A DNA stretch of 61,424 bases from Bacteroidales bacterium (GCA_017544005.1 JAFYEZ010000027.1:1-61424); one strand, 5' to 3'; shown: positions 16,908-25,983, counted from the first letter of the stretch. The notes: generated by a model from the letters alone, not told the origin. Numbers and translations are program-made.

Positions 16908-18293
16908 ATGAATCTCAAGAAAATCGGTTTGGTCATCGGCCACGAGTATTCGGTCCGTGTCCGTAAGAAATCCTTTATCCTCACGACCCTCCTCACCCCG
17001 CTCCTTTTCGGCGCACTGATCTGCGTACCGTTCCTCATCATGCTCTGGGGCGGCGGAGGCGGCGAGCAGAAGGTCCGGATCCTCGATGGCACCGGTGAGA
17101 TTGCCTCCCGTTTTGAAGACAGCGGCAAGACCCGCTACGAGGCGGCCTCCGAGGGAGAGACCCTTGACCTGATGAAGAACCTGTTCGATGAAATGGGGCT
17201 CTACGCCATCGTGGACATCTCCCCCTACAATGCGCAGGACGAGGTCACCGTCACCACCTATTCCAAGGAACCGCTCAACATCGAGCTCAAGATGGCCATC
17301 AGCCGCACGGTGAACAAGGCGGTGGAAGACCGTAAACTGACGCACTACCATATCGACAACCTGGATGCGATCCTGGCCGACGTCAAGACCGACATCAAGC
17401 TCAATACCCTCACCATCAAGGATGACGGCAAGGCGGAGAAAGATTCCGTGGAGCTCTACATGATTCTCTCCTACGTGATGAGTTTCCTCATCTACATCTT
17501 TGTCTTCATGTTCGGGACGTTGGTCATGCGCAGCGTGATCGACGAAAAGAGCAGCCGCGTGGTAGAGGTCATCGTCGCCTCGGTGAACAGCGTCGATCTG
17601 ATGATCGGCAAAATCGTGGGCGTCGCCCTGGTGGCCCTGACGCAGTTCGCCATCTGGATCGGACTGACCGTCGCCATTGCCGGCGGCGTGATGGCGGCGA
17701 CGGGAGCCGACCTGATGGGCTCCGCCGGTGGAAGCGAGCAGCTGATGCAGATGGCTGCCGGCGCCTCCACGGGCGTTCATCCCGAGGGAATGGATCTGCT
17801 CTCGCAGTCTCTCACCGACGAGGGAGCCTCCGGAGCCGCGGCGATACTCACCCAGATCCGCGATCTCAACTGGGGCTACATCATCGGCTGCTTCCTGCTT
17901 TACTTCCTGTTGGGTTACCTGCTCTATGCGGCGATGTTCGCCGCCATCGGATCGGCCGTGGACAGCGAGGCGGACACCCAGCAGCTGCAGCTGCCCGTGA
18001 CGCTGCCGCTGATCGTGGGGCTCTTCATCATGCTCCATACCTTCGAGCATCCGGGCAGTCCGCTCTCCGTCTGGGCCTCCATCATCCCCTGGACCTCTCC
18101 GATGGTGATGCTCGCCCGCATCCCCTTCGGCACCGTTCCCGCCTGGCAGCTGCTGCTCTCGCTGGGACTGCTGTTCCTGACCTTCCTCGGGACGGCCTGG
18201 GTGTCGGCCAAAATCTACAAGGCCGGCATCTTGATGTACGGCAAGAAGTCCTCCTTCAAGGATCTGATACGCTGGGTCCGCATGAAAGAATAA
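16908..18293 (+). CDS. ABC transporter permease, NatB type
   Basis: This 461-residue membrane subunit has an N-terminal helix (about 25-48), then an extracytoplasmic domain of some 130 residues. Five or more helices follow from residue 185, including ILSYVMSFLIYIFVFMFGTL and the conserved cytoplasmic VIDEKSSRVVEVIVASV characteristic of ABC2-type permeases. A strong ribosome site (AGGAGGAAG) precedes the ATG. It works with the ATPase encoded just upstream. The genes that follow, a nucleotidase pair, may be read from the same transcript. Confidence 0.9.
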   Translation: MNLKKIGLVIGHEYSVRVRKKSFILTTLLTPLLFGALICVPFLIMLWGGGGGEQKVRILDGTGEIASRFEDSGKTRYEAASEGETLDLMKNLFDEMGLYAIVDISPYNAQDEVTVTTYSKEPLNIELKMAISRTVNKAVEDRKLTHYHIDNLDAILADVKTDIKLNTLTIKDDGKAEKDSVELYMILSYVMSFLIYIFVFMFGTLVMRSVIDEKSSRVVEVIVASVNSVDLMIGKIVGVALVALTQFAIWIGLTVAIAGGVMAATGADLMGSAGGSEQLMQMAAGASTGVHPEGMDLLSQSLTDEGASGAAAILTQIRDLNWGYIIGCFLLYFLLGYLLYAAMFAAIGSAVDSEADTQQLQLPVTLPLIVGLFIMLHTFEHPGSPLSVWASIIPWTSPMVMLARIPFGTVPAWQLLLSLGLLFLTFLGTAWVSAKIYKAGILMYGKKSSFKDLIRWVRMKE

Positions 18294-18306
18294 TTATTAC
18301 AACGAT

Positions 18307-19047
18307 ATGAATATCAGACGTTTTATTTCTGTATTTACCCTGCTGGCGCTGCTCTCGGGTGCGGCGTCGGCCCAGTTACGGTATTCCTGGAGCACGGTCA
18401 AGATGGACAGCCGTTTCGACAACGGCTCCGACCGCACCGCCACCGCCATCATCGAGAAATACAATCCGCTGGTGGCCCCGCTGCAGGAGATCATCGGCTA
18501 CAGTGACCGCGAATATGCCAAGTCCGCCCCCGAAAGCGGCCTGTCGAACTTCGCCGCCGACATCATCCGCGCAACGGCGGAGAAGGCCTGCGGCAAACGC
18601 GTGGACCTGGCCCTCACCAACTTCGGCGGCATCCGGACCAGCCTGCCCAAAGGGGCGATCCGGGTGTATGACATTTTCTCCATCTTCCCCTTTGAGAACC
18701 GCATCGTGGTCTTCGACATCAAGGGACGGGACCTGCTGAAGTTCTTCCAGCAGATGGCCCGTCGCTGCGAAGCGCTCAGCGGCGTATATTTCGTAGCCCA
18801 TAACGGCGAGATCGTAACCCTGCGCATCGGCGACCGGCCCTTTGACGTGGAGAAGACCTACCGGATGGCGACCATCGACTTCCTCATGTCGGGCGGCGAC
18901 GGCGTCAGCCTGGAGAAATGCGCCATGCACCGTCTGGACACGGGGATTCTTATCCGCGATGCCATCGTGGATCACATCAAGCAGATGACGGCCGAGGGCA
19001 AAACCGTCCGTCTCTTCAAAGAGGGCCGCGTATCAATCACCAAATAA
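18307..19047 (+). CDS. 5'-nucleotidase C-terminal domain as a separate secreted protein
   Basis: This 246-residue protein has a signal peptide ending SGAASAQ and then only the substrate-binding C-terminal domain of UshA-type 5'-nucleotidases. Markers are LSNFAADIIRATA, LTNFGGIR and IFPFENRIVVFDIKG. The catalytic metallophosphatase domain is missing here but is encoded by the next gene, 14 bases downstream. The two proteins probably meet in the periplasm to form a full enzyme, with the domain order reversed relative to fused relatives (inference). Neither looks like a frameshift product, since each has its own signal peptide. Confidence 0.88.
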   Translation: MNIRRFISVFTLLALLSGAASAQLRYSWSTVKMDSRFDNGSDRTATAIIEKYNPLVAPLQEIIGYSDREYAKSAPESGLSNFAADIIRATAEKACGKRVDLALTNFGGIRTSLPKGAIRVYDIFSIFPFENRIVVFDIKGRDLLKFFQQMARRCEALSGVYFVAHNGEIVTLRIGDRPFDVEKTYRMATIDFLMSGGDGVSLEKCAMHRLDTGILIRDAIVDHIKQMTAEGKTVRLFKEGRVSITK

Positions 19048-19061
19048 CGGGAGGAAACGCC

Positions 19062-19892
19062 ATGAAACAGAGAATTCTCGCACTTGCAACCCTGCTGCTG
19101 GCAGCTGCCTTTACGGCGGAGGGCCAGCGCCTCGTCATCCTGCATACCAACGATTCCCACAGCCAGATCGAGCCCATCCGCGTGGGCCGCGACAAGGGCC
19201 TCGGCGGCGTGGAGCGCCGCGCCGAGTACATCCGTCAGGTCCGCCAACAATACGGGAAGGACAAAGTCCTGCTGCTCGATGCCGGTGATTACAACCAGGG
19301 TACCCCCTATTTTACCGTAGCCAAGGGCGACCTGGAGATTGAACTGGTCAACGCCATGGGCTACGATGTGGCGACCCTCGGCAACCACGAGTTCGACAAC
19401 GGCCAGGAGGAACTGGCCCGCCGGCTCAAGAAATCCAAGTTCACCACCCTCACCTGCAATTACGACTTTACCGGGACCTGCCTGGAGAAACGGGTGAAAC
19501 CCTGGACTATCGTCAAGCGGGGCGGCATGAAGATCGGTATCGTGGGTGCTACCTCCTACCTGGAAGGAAATGTGATGAAGTCGCACCTCGACGGAATGAA
19601 ACGCCTCAACACGATTGCAGAAGTCAACCGCTGGGCCGACTACCTCAAGCATAAGAAGAAGTGTGACCTGGTCATCTTCCTCTCCCACCTGGGATATCAG
19701 GGCGGCACGCCGGAGCGTCCTTCGGACATGCTGCTGGTCGCCGCCTCGCGCAACATCGACCTGGTTATCGGCGGTCACAGCCATACCTTCATCAAGGAAC
19801 CGGCTATCGTGAAAGACCTGGACGGCAAGGACGTTCCCATCGTCCAGGCCGGATGCCAGGGCGTCGAGGTCGGAAAATTTGAAATCTACTAG
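19062..19892 (+). CDS. 5'-nucleotidase metallophosphatase domain as a separate secreted protein
   Basis: This 276-residue protein has a signal peptide (MKQRILALATLLLAAAFTAEG) followed by the calcineurin-like dimetal phosphatase core. Metal ligands are seen in ILHTNDSHSQIEP, LLDAGDYNQGTP, LGNHEFDNG and GGHSHTF. The protein stops where UshA-type enzymes continue into the C-terminal domain, which is supplied by the preceding gene. A GGGAGGAAA ribosome site sits before the ATG at 19062, deciding the start over upstream in-frame codons inside the previous gene. It probably dephosphorylates nucleotides in the periplasm. Confidence 0.9.
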   Translation: MKQRILALATLLLAAAFTAEGQRLVILHTNDSHSQIEPIRVGRDKGLGGVERRAEYIRQVRQQYGKDKVLLLDAGDYNQGTPYFTVAKGDLEIELVNAMGYDVATLGNHEFDNGQEELARRLKKSKFTTLTCNYDFTGTCLEKRVKPWTIVKRGGMKIGIVGATSYLEGNVMKSHLDGMKRLNTIAEVNRWADYLKHKKKCDLVIFLSHLGYQGGTPERPSDMLLVAASRNIDLVIGGHSHTFIKEPAIVKDLDGKDVPIVQAGCQGVEVGKFEIY

Positions 19893-19896
19893 TATC

Positions 19897-21003
19897 ATGA
19901 AAAAGTATCTGTTATTCCTGTTTGCCTTCGGAGTGCTGCTCACAGCAGGCTGCGGCAAGGATGAGCCGGCTCCGGTTTCCGCAGAAGCCGTCTGCCACTG
20001 CGACTACTACTTCAACGGGACCACCAACTTCACGGTCGGCATCTTTGTGGGAAAACGCAAGGATGACGGCTCCTTCCGCCGCGTCGGCGAGCTGGTGACG
20101 CTCGATTTCATCGCGGCGGGCGACGTGGCCCGGGACGTCCTCCCGGAGGGCACTTTCACGCTGGATACCGACGGCGATCCCCAGCCGGGTGAACTGGTCG
20201 TTTCCCAATCCTTTACCCTCCGCGAATACCTTCAGAGGTGGATTGACGCCGGTGTCAACATCGACTTCTCGGACTATGCCTCGCTGGACCTGGATGCCGT
20301 CGCCGGTTACAACGGGACGACCTACTACTCCCAGACCAACGCGAAAAACGGAAAATCCGTCCCCGTCACGAAAGCCTCGATGACCATTACCCGGAACGGC
20401 AGCAACTACCAGATCAGCGCTTCGGTTACCGCCGACGGTACCGACTATGAATTCGCCTATGAAGGGCCGCTAGCCGTTCAGCTCCGGGAACCCAGCAAAC
20501 CCCTGACACAGGGGGTCACCGCCATCTACTACGGAGACTATTACAATGTAAAAGCCGACTGCTGGGCCCTTCGCGTCAATCTCCCCGAGAATGAAGCTCT
20601 CTTCCTGGAGCTCATCAAAGAGCAGGCAACCATCGACGGCGTTCCTGAGGGCGAATTCTCCTGCAGCGCCGCACTGGAGCCCGGTACCCTCATCCGGGGC
20701 CGTATCAATGGCGGATCCGGAATGGTGGAGGGCTCCTGCGCCGGAAACTGGAGCGGAAACATCACCGTCCTCTTCGATGAAGGCAGCGTTACCCTGACCC
20801 CTTCAGCCGACCATACCACCTGCCGCGTGGATTATTCCCTCAGAGGATACAGTCCCAGCTTCGGCGGTGAGATCGAAGGCACCTTCACCGGAGCGCTGGA
20901 GATTGTCGACGGCACGCCGACAGCCACCACAGACTGCATCTTACCCCCGATTCTCAACTTGAAAAATATTCCCAACCATGGCAGTAAAAAAACTTTACCG
21001 TAA
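19897..21003 (+). CDS. Lipoprotein of unknown function
   Basis: This 368-residue protein has a lipoprotein signal (FAFGVLLTAGC, lipid-modified Cys near residue 19). The mature part is rich in beta strands, Thr and Gly, with two loosely similar halves that share a DYYFNGTT.. / GDYYNVKAD.. opening and a G-T-Y-like core. This suggests a duplicated beta domain. I do not recognise a family. The start is set at MKKYLLFLF (19897), 4 bases after the previous stop. The last 26 bases overlap the next gene in another frame. Confidence 0.7.
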   Translation: MKKYLLFLFAFGVLLTAGCGKDEPAPVSAEAVCHCDYYFNGTTNFTVGIFVGKRKDDGSFRRVGELVTLDFIAAGDVARDVLPEGTFTLDTDGDPQPGELVVSQSFTLREYLQRWIDAGVNIDFSDYASLDLDAVAGYNGTTYYSQTNAKNGKSVPVTKASMTITRNGSNYQISASVTADGTDYEFAYEGPLAVQLREPSKPLTQGVTAIYYGDYYNVKADCWALRVNLPENEALFLELIKEQATIDGVPEGEFSCSAALEPGTLIRGRINGGSGMVEGSCAGNWSGNITVLFDEGSVTLTPSADHTTCRVDYSLRGYSPSFGGEIEGTFTGALEIVDGTPTATTDCILPPILNLKNIPNHGSKKTLP

Positions 21004-21184
21004 GCAACAGGGCCGCATGATTGCCGGCGTCTGCAACGGAATCGCAGATTATTTTGAAATCGATCCGACCATCGTCCGCCTGGCCTGGCTGATTTGCATC
21101 TTTGCCGCCGGCGGCGGACTGCTGGCCTATCTGATCGGCATGATCGTCATCCCCTCGGACGGTGTCTATATCTCTAAACAGTAA
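20978..21184 (+). CDS. PspC domain small membrane protein
   Basis: This 68-residue protein matches the PspC domain: MAVKKLYRKQQGRMIAGVCN, then DYFEIDPTIVRLAWLI and a membrane helix to GMIVIP. Family members sense or relieve envelope stress in phage-shock systems. Here there is no pspA nearby; LemA and DUF2207 genes follow, a common Bacteroidetes arrangement. The gene begins 26 bases inside the end of the preceding lipoprotein gene. Confidence 0.88.
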   Translation: MAVKKLYRKQQGRMIAGVCNGIADYFEIDPTIVRLAWLICIFAAGGGLLAYLIGMIVIPSDGVYISKQ

Positions 21185-21190
21185 TTCATT

Positions 21191-21742
21191 ATGAGCACTA
21201 CCCTTATCATTGTCCTGGCTGTCCTGCTGCTGTTCGTCCTCTGGCTGATCAGCGCACAGCGCAAACTTGTTTCGGCCGACGAAATCGTCAAGAATTCGCT
21301 CAGCCAGATCGGCGTCCAGCAAAACAGCCGCTGGGATGCCCTTACCGCCCTCGTCGACCTGACCAAGGGATACGATGAACATGAATACAAAACCCTGATG
21401 GATGTCGTCGCGCAGCGCACGGCGATCGGTCGCAACGCTTCGGTTTCCGATGTGCAGGCCCAGGAGGCCAAGCTGGCCGAGGTCGTCCGCCACATCAACG
21501 TGGTGGCCGAGCAGTATCCCGCCCTGAAGGCCAGCGAAATGTACGGCAAGACGATGGACAGCGTCAACACCTATGAAAACCAGGTCCGCATGAGCCGCAT
21601 GGTTTACAACGACGCCGTCACGAAGTTCAACCGGATGGTCCGCCAGTTCCCGGATTCGATTGCCGCATCCATCTTCCGTTTCACCCAGAAGGATTACCTG
21701 GAAGAGCCCAAGGGCAAGACTGAAATGCCCTCGATGCGCTGA
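21191..21742 (+). CDS. lemA: LemA family protein
   Basis: This 183-residue protein has a single N-terminal membrane helix (LIIVLAVLLLFVLWLIS) and a helical-bundle LemA domain with KNSLSQIGVQQNSRWDALTA and YENQVRMSRMVYNDAVTKFN. The cellular role of LemA is not established. It is translationally coupled to the DUF2207 gene by a TGATG overlap, and this pair recurs across bacteria. Confidence 0.92.
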   Translation: MSTTLIIVLAVLLLFVLWLISAQRKLVSADEIVKNSLSQIGVQQNSRWDALTALVDLTKGYDEHEYKTLMDVVAQRTAIGRNASVSDVQAQEAKLAEVVRHINVVAEQYPALKASEMYGKTMDSVNTYENQVRMSRMVYNDAVTKFNRMVRQFPDSIAASIFRFTQKDYLEEPKGKTEMPSMR

Positions 21743-23373
21743 TGAAACGTCTCTTCTGCCTGCTGGGGCTGCTCTGCCTCTTCCTTTCGGAGGCCGGTGC
21801 CACCCGCATTCACAGGGTGCAGATTCGCGTTACGCTGGAGCGCGACGGATCGGCCCGGGTCTGCGAAGTGTGGGATATCACGGCCGACCGCGGCACGGAA
21901 TGGTACCTGGTCAAGGATCATCTCGACCATATCACCGTTTCCGATTTCTCCGTCGCGGAAGAGGGACGCACCTTCACCAACGTCGGCGCATGGAAAGTCG
22001 ACCGAAGCCTGGCGCAGAAGAGCGGCCAATGCGGAATCGTCCGCAAATCCAACGGTTGTGAACTCTGCTGGGGCCTCGGTTCGATGGGGCACCACACCTT
22101 CACCGCCACCTATCGGCTGAACGGCCTGGTGGAAGCCTTCCATGAAGCGGACGGGCTTCATTTCCAGTTCGTTTCACCCGGAATGGGCGCCGAGGCGGAG
22201 GAGGTAGAGGTACACCTGATTCCGGGGGAAGGCATCGCGCCGTTTTCTGCTGAGCATGCGCGCATCTGGGCCTTCGGATACGATGGAACCAGCGCCTTCA
22301 GCAACGGAGAGATTATCGCCCGCACGGATGGAAGCCTTTCCGAACGGAGTTCCGTAATCCTGCTGGCCCGTTTTGACAAGGGGGTCTTCTCCCCTTCCCA
22401 CCAGACTGATAAGGATTTCTCACAGGTACTCGAGGGGGCCCTGGAAGGGGCAGACTTCGGAGACGACAAACCGATCCCCTGGTACGGCCGTCTCATGATG
22501 TTCCTCATGATGGTGGTCTCCCCGCTGCTGGTGGGCCTGGGCGTGGCCACGGCCGTTCGCAAACGCAATCAGAAACTCTTCGGAGTCACCCGCCTGAGCC
22601 AGATTGACTGGTGCCGCGAGGTTCCCTTCGGCGGCGACCTGCTCCAAAGCGAGTACATCCTCCGCAAAGTCAATTCGACGGCAGGCGGCAGCAGCAGCAT
22701 CGCCTCCGCGATGATTCTGCGGATGATTGACCGGGGCGTACTCCGCCTCACGCGCAGCGGACGCAACGGGAAACAGGTGGAAATTGCCTTCAACGATTCG
22801 GATTCTCAAGAATCGCTCTCTGAAAGCGAGCGCCTCCTGTACGGGATGATGAAAGAGGCCTCCGGCAGCGACGAAATCCTTCAGAAGCACGAGTTCTCCC
22901 GCTGGAGCCAGCACCATACCCAACAGGTCGAGACCTGGATCTCCTCGGTGGAGACCGAATCCCGCAAACGGATTGTCGAGGCCGGCCACGACGGCGAAGG
23001 CGGACAAACGGAGGCCCGCAAGGTGATCGGACTGCGCAAGTTCCTGAAAGACTTCACACTCGTGCGCGAGCGCGCCTCGGAAGAGGTGGCCCTTTGGAAC
23101 GATTATCTGGTATTCGGTGCCCTCTACGGCATCGCCGACAAAGTGGCAAAAGAGCTTTCTGAAATCAATCCGAAGCTCTTTGAACAGACCATTTACAGCG
23201 ATCCCTACACGGCGCGCCAGGTGGTCTGGCTCAGCCGCGACCTTTCCAACAGCATCCTCAATACGGCAGCCCGCTCGGCGGCAGCTGCGGCCAAAGGCGG
23301 ATTCGGCGGACGCGCCTCTTTCGGGGGCGGCGGCGGATTCCACGGCGGCGGATTCGGCGGCGGCGCCCGATAA
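21742..23373 (+). CDS. DUF2207 membrane protein with Gly-rich tail
   Basis: This 543-residue protein has a signal peptide (LLGLLCLFLSEAGA), an extracytoplasmic DUF2207 beta domain to about residue 240, and a membrane helix near 250 (LMMFLMMVVSPLLVGLGVAT). A cytoplasmic helical region follows, with ASAMILRMIDRGVLRLT. The protein ends in a glycine-rich tail (GGFGGRASFGGGGGF and beyond) typical of this family. Function unknown. It is coupled to lemA. Confidence 0.85.
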   Translation: MKRLFCLLGLLCLFLSEAGATRIHRVQIRVTLERDGSARVCEVWDITADRGTEWYLVKDHLDHITVSDFSVAEEGRTFTNVGAWKVDRSLAQKSGQCGIVRKSNGCELCWGLGSMGHHTFTATYRLNGLVEAFHEADGLHFQFVSPGMGAEAEEVEVHLIPGEGIAPFSAEHARIWAFGYDGTSAFSNGEIIARTDGSLSERSSVILLARFDKGVFSPSHQTDKDFSQVLEGALEGADFGDDKPIPWYGRLMMFLMMVVSPLLVGLGVATAVRKRNQKLFGVTRLSQIDWCREVPFGGDLLQSEYILRKVNSTAGGSSSIASAMILRMIDRGVLRLTRSGRNGKQVEIAFNDSDSQESLSESERLLYGMMKEASGSDEILQKHEFSRWSQHHTQQVETWISSVETESRKRIVEAGHDGEGGQTEARKVIGLRKFLKDFTLVRERASEEVALWNDYLVFGALYGIADKVAKELSEINPKLFEQTIYSDPYTARQVVWLSRDLSNSILNTAARSAAAAAKGGFGGRASFGGGGGFHGGGFGGGAR

Positions 23374-23385
23374 AACCCTAAGGCG

Positions 23386-24021
23386 ATGGCAGACAACTAT
23401 CTCGAAAAACGCTATGCAGAGGTCTTCGGCCCGGGCGCATCCAAAACGGGTGCGCGGCGGCCGGGACTCGATATCCTGCTTGCCCGCAACCGCAGTTTCC
23501 GGGGCTACGACAAATCCTACGTGGTCCATCCGCGCCAGCTTGAGACGCTGATTGCCGTCAATCCGAAACTCGCCTCCGGGATGAATGCCCAGCGGCTGCG
23601 GTTTCATCCGGTGGTCAAAGGGCCTCAGGCGGACGCCGTCCTGGCGAACATCGGCCTGGGTGCCGCCCTGCCGGAGCTGCATCTGCCGCTGCCCGGAAGC
23701 GAGCCGGAAGCCTTCATCGTGGTCTGTGCCACCTGCGAGGAGAATCCCATCGTGGATATCGACCTGGGCATCTCGCTCCAGAGCATGGCGCTCAAGGCGG
23801 TGGAACTGGGACTGGGCTGCGTCATGATCCGGAATTTCAAGCCGGAGGCCCTGCAGTCGGCCCTGGGTCTTCCGCTCAAACCGCTGGCGGTGCTCGCCGT
23901 CGGCAAACCGGCGGAAACGGTCGAACTCCGCCCCGTCCGTGCCGGGGAACCGCTGAAGTATTACCGCGAGGAGGGACGTCACATCGTTCCCAAAATCGTG
24001 CTTGAAGATTTGATCATTTAG
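23386..24021 (+). CDS. Nitroreductase family protein
   Basis: This 211-residue protein has the flavin-binding nitroreductase fold. The early FMN-phosphate segment is LLARNRSFRGYD, followed by NPKLASGMNAQRLRFHPV and the late block LGLGCVMIRNFKPEALQSAL. These enzymes reduce nitro groups or quinones with NAD(P)H; some have other roles, and the substrate here is unknown. It follows the DUF2207 gene by 12 bases and precedes the LytTR regulator by 4, so it may belong to that transcript. Confidence 0.85.
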   Translation: MADNYLEKRYAEVFGPGASKTGARRPGLDILLARNRSFRGYDKSYVVHPRQLETLIAVNPKLASGMNAQRLRFHPVVKGPQADAVLANIGLGAALPELHLPLPGSEPEAFIVVCATCEENPIVDIDLGISLQSMALKAVELGLGCVMIRNFKPEALQSALGLPLKPLAVLAVGKPAETVELRPVRAGEPLKYYREEGRHIVPKIVLEDLII

Positions 24022-24025
24022 CGCT

Positions 24026-24826
24026 ATGGCAGCAGTACCCAAGAACTTCTACCGTTTCGGCGTGCAGGTCTGGCATTTCCTCGGGCTGCCCGTCTTCTTT
24101 TTCGCCATATCGATGGTTTACCATCCCCTCGATATTCTCGATTTCATGGACCTGGGCGCCGGGTCGCTGGATTTCAACATGACGATCGTCACCAGCATCC
24201 TGTTCGGCGTGCTTCTCATCTCCCGCCTGATTCTGTATTTCTCACGCAAGTCCCTGGAGCTCAGTTTACCACTGTATATCGCCTGGTGCGGAAGCGAGCT
24301 CTTTATCGCCAGTGCCTTCTCCGCCCTCTTCATCAGCCTGATGTCCCACGGTGCCGTGACCTACTTCCTGGCCTGGGGCAAAATGTTCGCCTACTCGCTG
24401 TCCATTCTCGTCTTCCCTTATGCCATCCTGATCCTGCTAATGATCATCCGCGGCATGCGGGAGGCCGCCCTCATCGAAACCGAAGACCTGATCCGCTTCC
24501 GCGATTCGGGCGGCAAACTGAAACTGACCATCGCTCCGAAGGCCGTGCTCTATGTCGAGTCGAAGGAGAACTATGTCTGCATCTGCTATGAGGATGGAGG
24601 TCATATCCGCAACTATCTGCTGCGCAGCTCCATGAAACGCGCCGAGGAGCTTCTCGCGCGCCACGGAATGGTCCGTTGCCACCGCACCTGTATCGTCAAT
24701 CCCAGCCACGTCCATATTCTTCGGCGCGACCGTGACGGGCTGATCTACGCCGACCTGGATGTAGAGGGCTGCCCTGCCATTCCGGTCTCCAAACCCAACT
24801 ACGACCGACTCTCCTCCCTGCTCTAA
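24026..24826 (+). CDS. Membrane-bound LytTR-type transcription regulator
   Basis: This 266-residue protein has four predicted membrane helices in residues 10-145 and a LytTR DNA-binding domain from about 165 to the end. The LytTR core is visible as VLYVESKENYVCICYEDGG, LLRSSMKRAEELL, VRCHRTCIVNP and ISVSKPNYDRL-like residues. There is no receiver domain, so the signal is probably sensed in the membrane itself. Its targets are unknown. Confidence 0.85.
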   Translation: MAAVPKNFYRFGVQVWHFLGLPVFFFAISMVYHPLDILDFMDLGAGSLDFNMTIVTSILFGVLLISRLILYFSRKSLELSLPLYIAWCGSELFIASAFSALFISLMSHGAVTYFLAWGKMFAYSLSILVFPYAILILLMIIRGMREAALIETEDLIRFRDSGGKLKLTIAPKAVLYVESKENYVCICYEDGGHIRNYLLRSSMKRAEELLARHGMVRCHRTCIVNPSHVHILRRDRDGLIYADLDVEGCPAIPVSKPNYDRLSSLL

Positions 24827-24837
24827 TCCATACCGCC

Positions 24838-25542
24838 ATGACTGTAGAAAAATTCGTTACCGCCCTGGGCATCACCGTTTCCGTCTATTGCATCAACCAC
24901 GGCTCGCTCGCCCTGGCCATCCAGTGGCCCGAGAGCGGACGCACCTGTACCATCTGGGTGGACCCGGTGGCCAATTACTACGGCAATACCGTCGATTACA
25001 GCAGCGTTCCCGCGGCAGACGTGCTGCTGATTACCCACGCCCACGGCGATCACCTCGACAAGGCGCTCGCGGAAGAGGCCATCCGCGGAGGGGCCCTCTG
25101 TCTGGGAAGCGAGGAGGTGGCAGCAACGCTCCGGGAGGCTTCCGCCCTGCCGCACCACGCGCCCGTCAAGGTGGCCGAAGGGATCACCGTCACCGCCGTG
25201 CCTGCCTACAACCAGTCTCCCGGCCACCTGAAGTTCCACCCGCAGAGCCGCAAGGACAACGGGTATGTCATCGATATCGAGGGATACCGCATCTATGTAG
25301 CCGGAGACACGGAGGACATCCCGGAGATGGAGAACCTCAAGGGAAGTATCGATCTGGCTTTTCTTCCGGTCAACCAACCCTACACGATGACCATCCCGCA
25401 GGCGGTTCACGCAGCCCGCATGATAGCCCCCAAAGCCCTGATTCCCTATCACTTGACGGATACAGACCTGACCCTTCTGGAGGATTCGCTCAAGGCGGCT
25501 CTCCCGGAGGCGGACCTCCGTATTGTGCCGGAATTCCGCTAA
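24838..25542 (+). CDS. MBL-fold metal-dependent hydrolase, UlaG-like
   Basis: This 234-residue metallo-beta-lactamase-fold protein has the metal motif THAHGDHLD (HXHXDH), then VAGDTEDIPEM with the bridging Asp and a final His in IPYHLTD. It is closest in layout to the UlaG/YtnP-like L-ascorbate-6-phosphate lactonase group and to UPF0173 hydrolases. The natural substrate is not clear. No signal peptide, so it is cytoplasmic. Confidence 0.85.
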   Translation: MTVEKFVTALGITVSVYCINHGSLALAIQWPESGRTCTIWVDPVANYYGNTVDYSSVPAADVLLITHAHGDHLDKALAEEAIRGGALCLGSEEVAATLREASALPHHAPVKVAEGITVTAVPAYNQSPGHLKFHPQSRKDNGYVIDIEGYRIYVAGDTEDIPEMENLKGSIDLAFLPVNQPYTMTIPQAVHAARMIAPKALIPYHLTDTDLTLLEDSLKAALPEADLRIVPEFR

Positions 25543-25571
25543 CAGCAGAACCAAATCGAACAATTATTTCT

Positions 25572-25579
25572 TATATTTG
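25572..25579 (+). promoter_or_regulatory. Promoter -7 box of the YegP-like gene
   Basis: The sequence TATATTTG lies 28 bases before the ATG at 25608, in the 65-base gap after the MBL hydrolase gene. Confidence 0.65.
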
Positions 25580-25607
25580 TCACATAATCCTTTAAAACAC
25601 GTGTACT

Positions 25608-25934
25608 ATGGGAAAATTTGAAGTTTCAGTAAGAAAGAACGGTGAATTCCAGTTCAACCTCAAGGCTACCAACGGCCAGGTGATTCTCTCCAGCGAAGGT
25701 TACAACACGAAGGCAGCTTGCCTCAACGGTGTTGAATCCGTGAAGAAGAACGCTGCAGATCCCAAGCGCTTCGAGAAGAAGGTCGCCAAGAACGGCAAAC
25801 CTTTCTTCTGCCTGAAGGCCTCCAACGGTCAGGTGATCGGCCAGAGCCAGATGTATGCCAGCGAGAAGACCTGCGACAACGGTATTGCATCCGTGATGAA
25901 GAATGCGCCGGAAGCTCAGGTCGTTGAACTGTAG
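25608..25934 (+). CDS. YegP-like DUF1508 protein (two repeats)
   Basis: This 108-residue protein consists of two tandem DUF1508 units (about 2-50 and 54-102). Both have the pattern KNG.F.F.LKA.NGQVI...Y.....C..G..SVKKNA. Each forms a small beta-beta-alpha fold. The family is abundant in Bacteroidetes and of unknown function. It has its own promoter and a hairpin just downstream, so it is probably a single-gene unit. Its codon use is strongly biased, which hints at high expression. Confidence 0.92.
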   Translation: MGKFEVSVRKNGEFQFNLKATNGQVILSSEGYNTKAACLNGVESVKKNAADPKRFEKKVAKNGKPFFCLKASNGQVIGQSQMYASEKTCDNGIASVMKNAPEAQVVEL

Positions 25935-25955
25935 TCTTACTGCAACCCCTCTTCG

Positions 25956-25983
25956 GATGGCTGGTCCCCCCGGGCCGGCCATC
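25956..25983 (+). terminator. Hairpin after the YegP-like gene
   Basis: GATGGCTGG (25956-25964) pairs with CCGGCCATC (25975-25983), with one G-T pair and a 10-base loop. It is followed by CTCATTTATT. The U-tract is weak, but the position between gene ends fits a terminator. Confidence 0.55.

Noticed and set aside
18307-19892. A frameshifted single 5'-nucleotidase gene
   Set aside because: The domains are in the wrong order for a broken fused gene and each part has its own signal peptide, so they are two genes.
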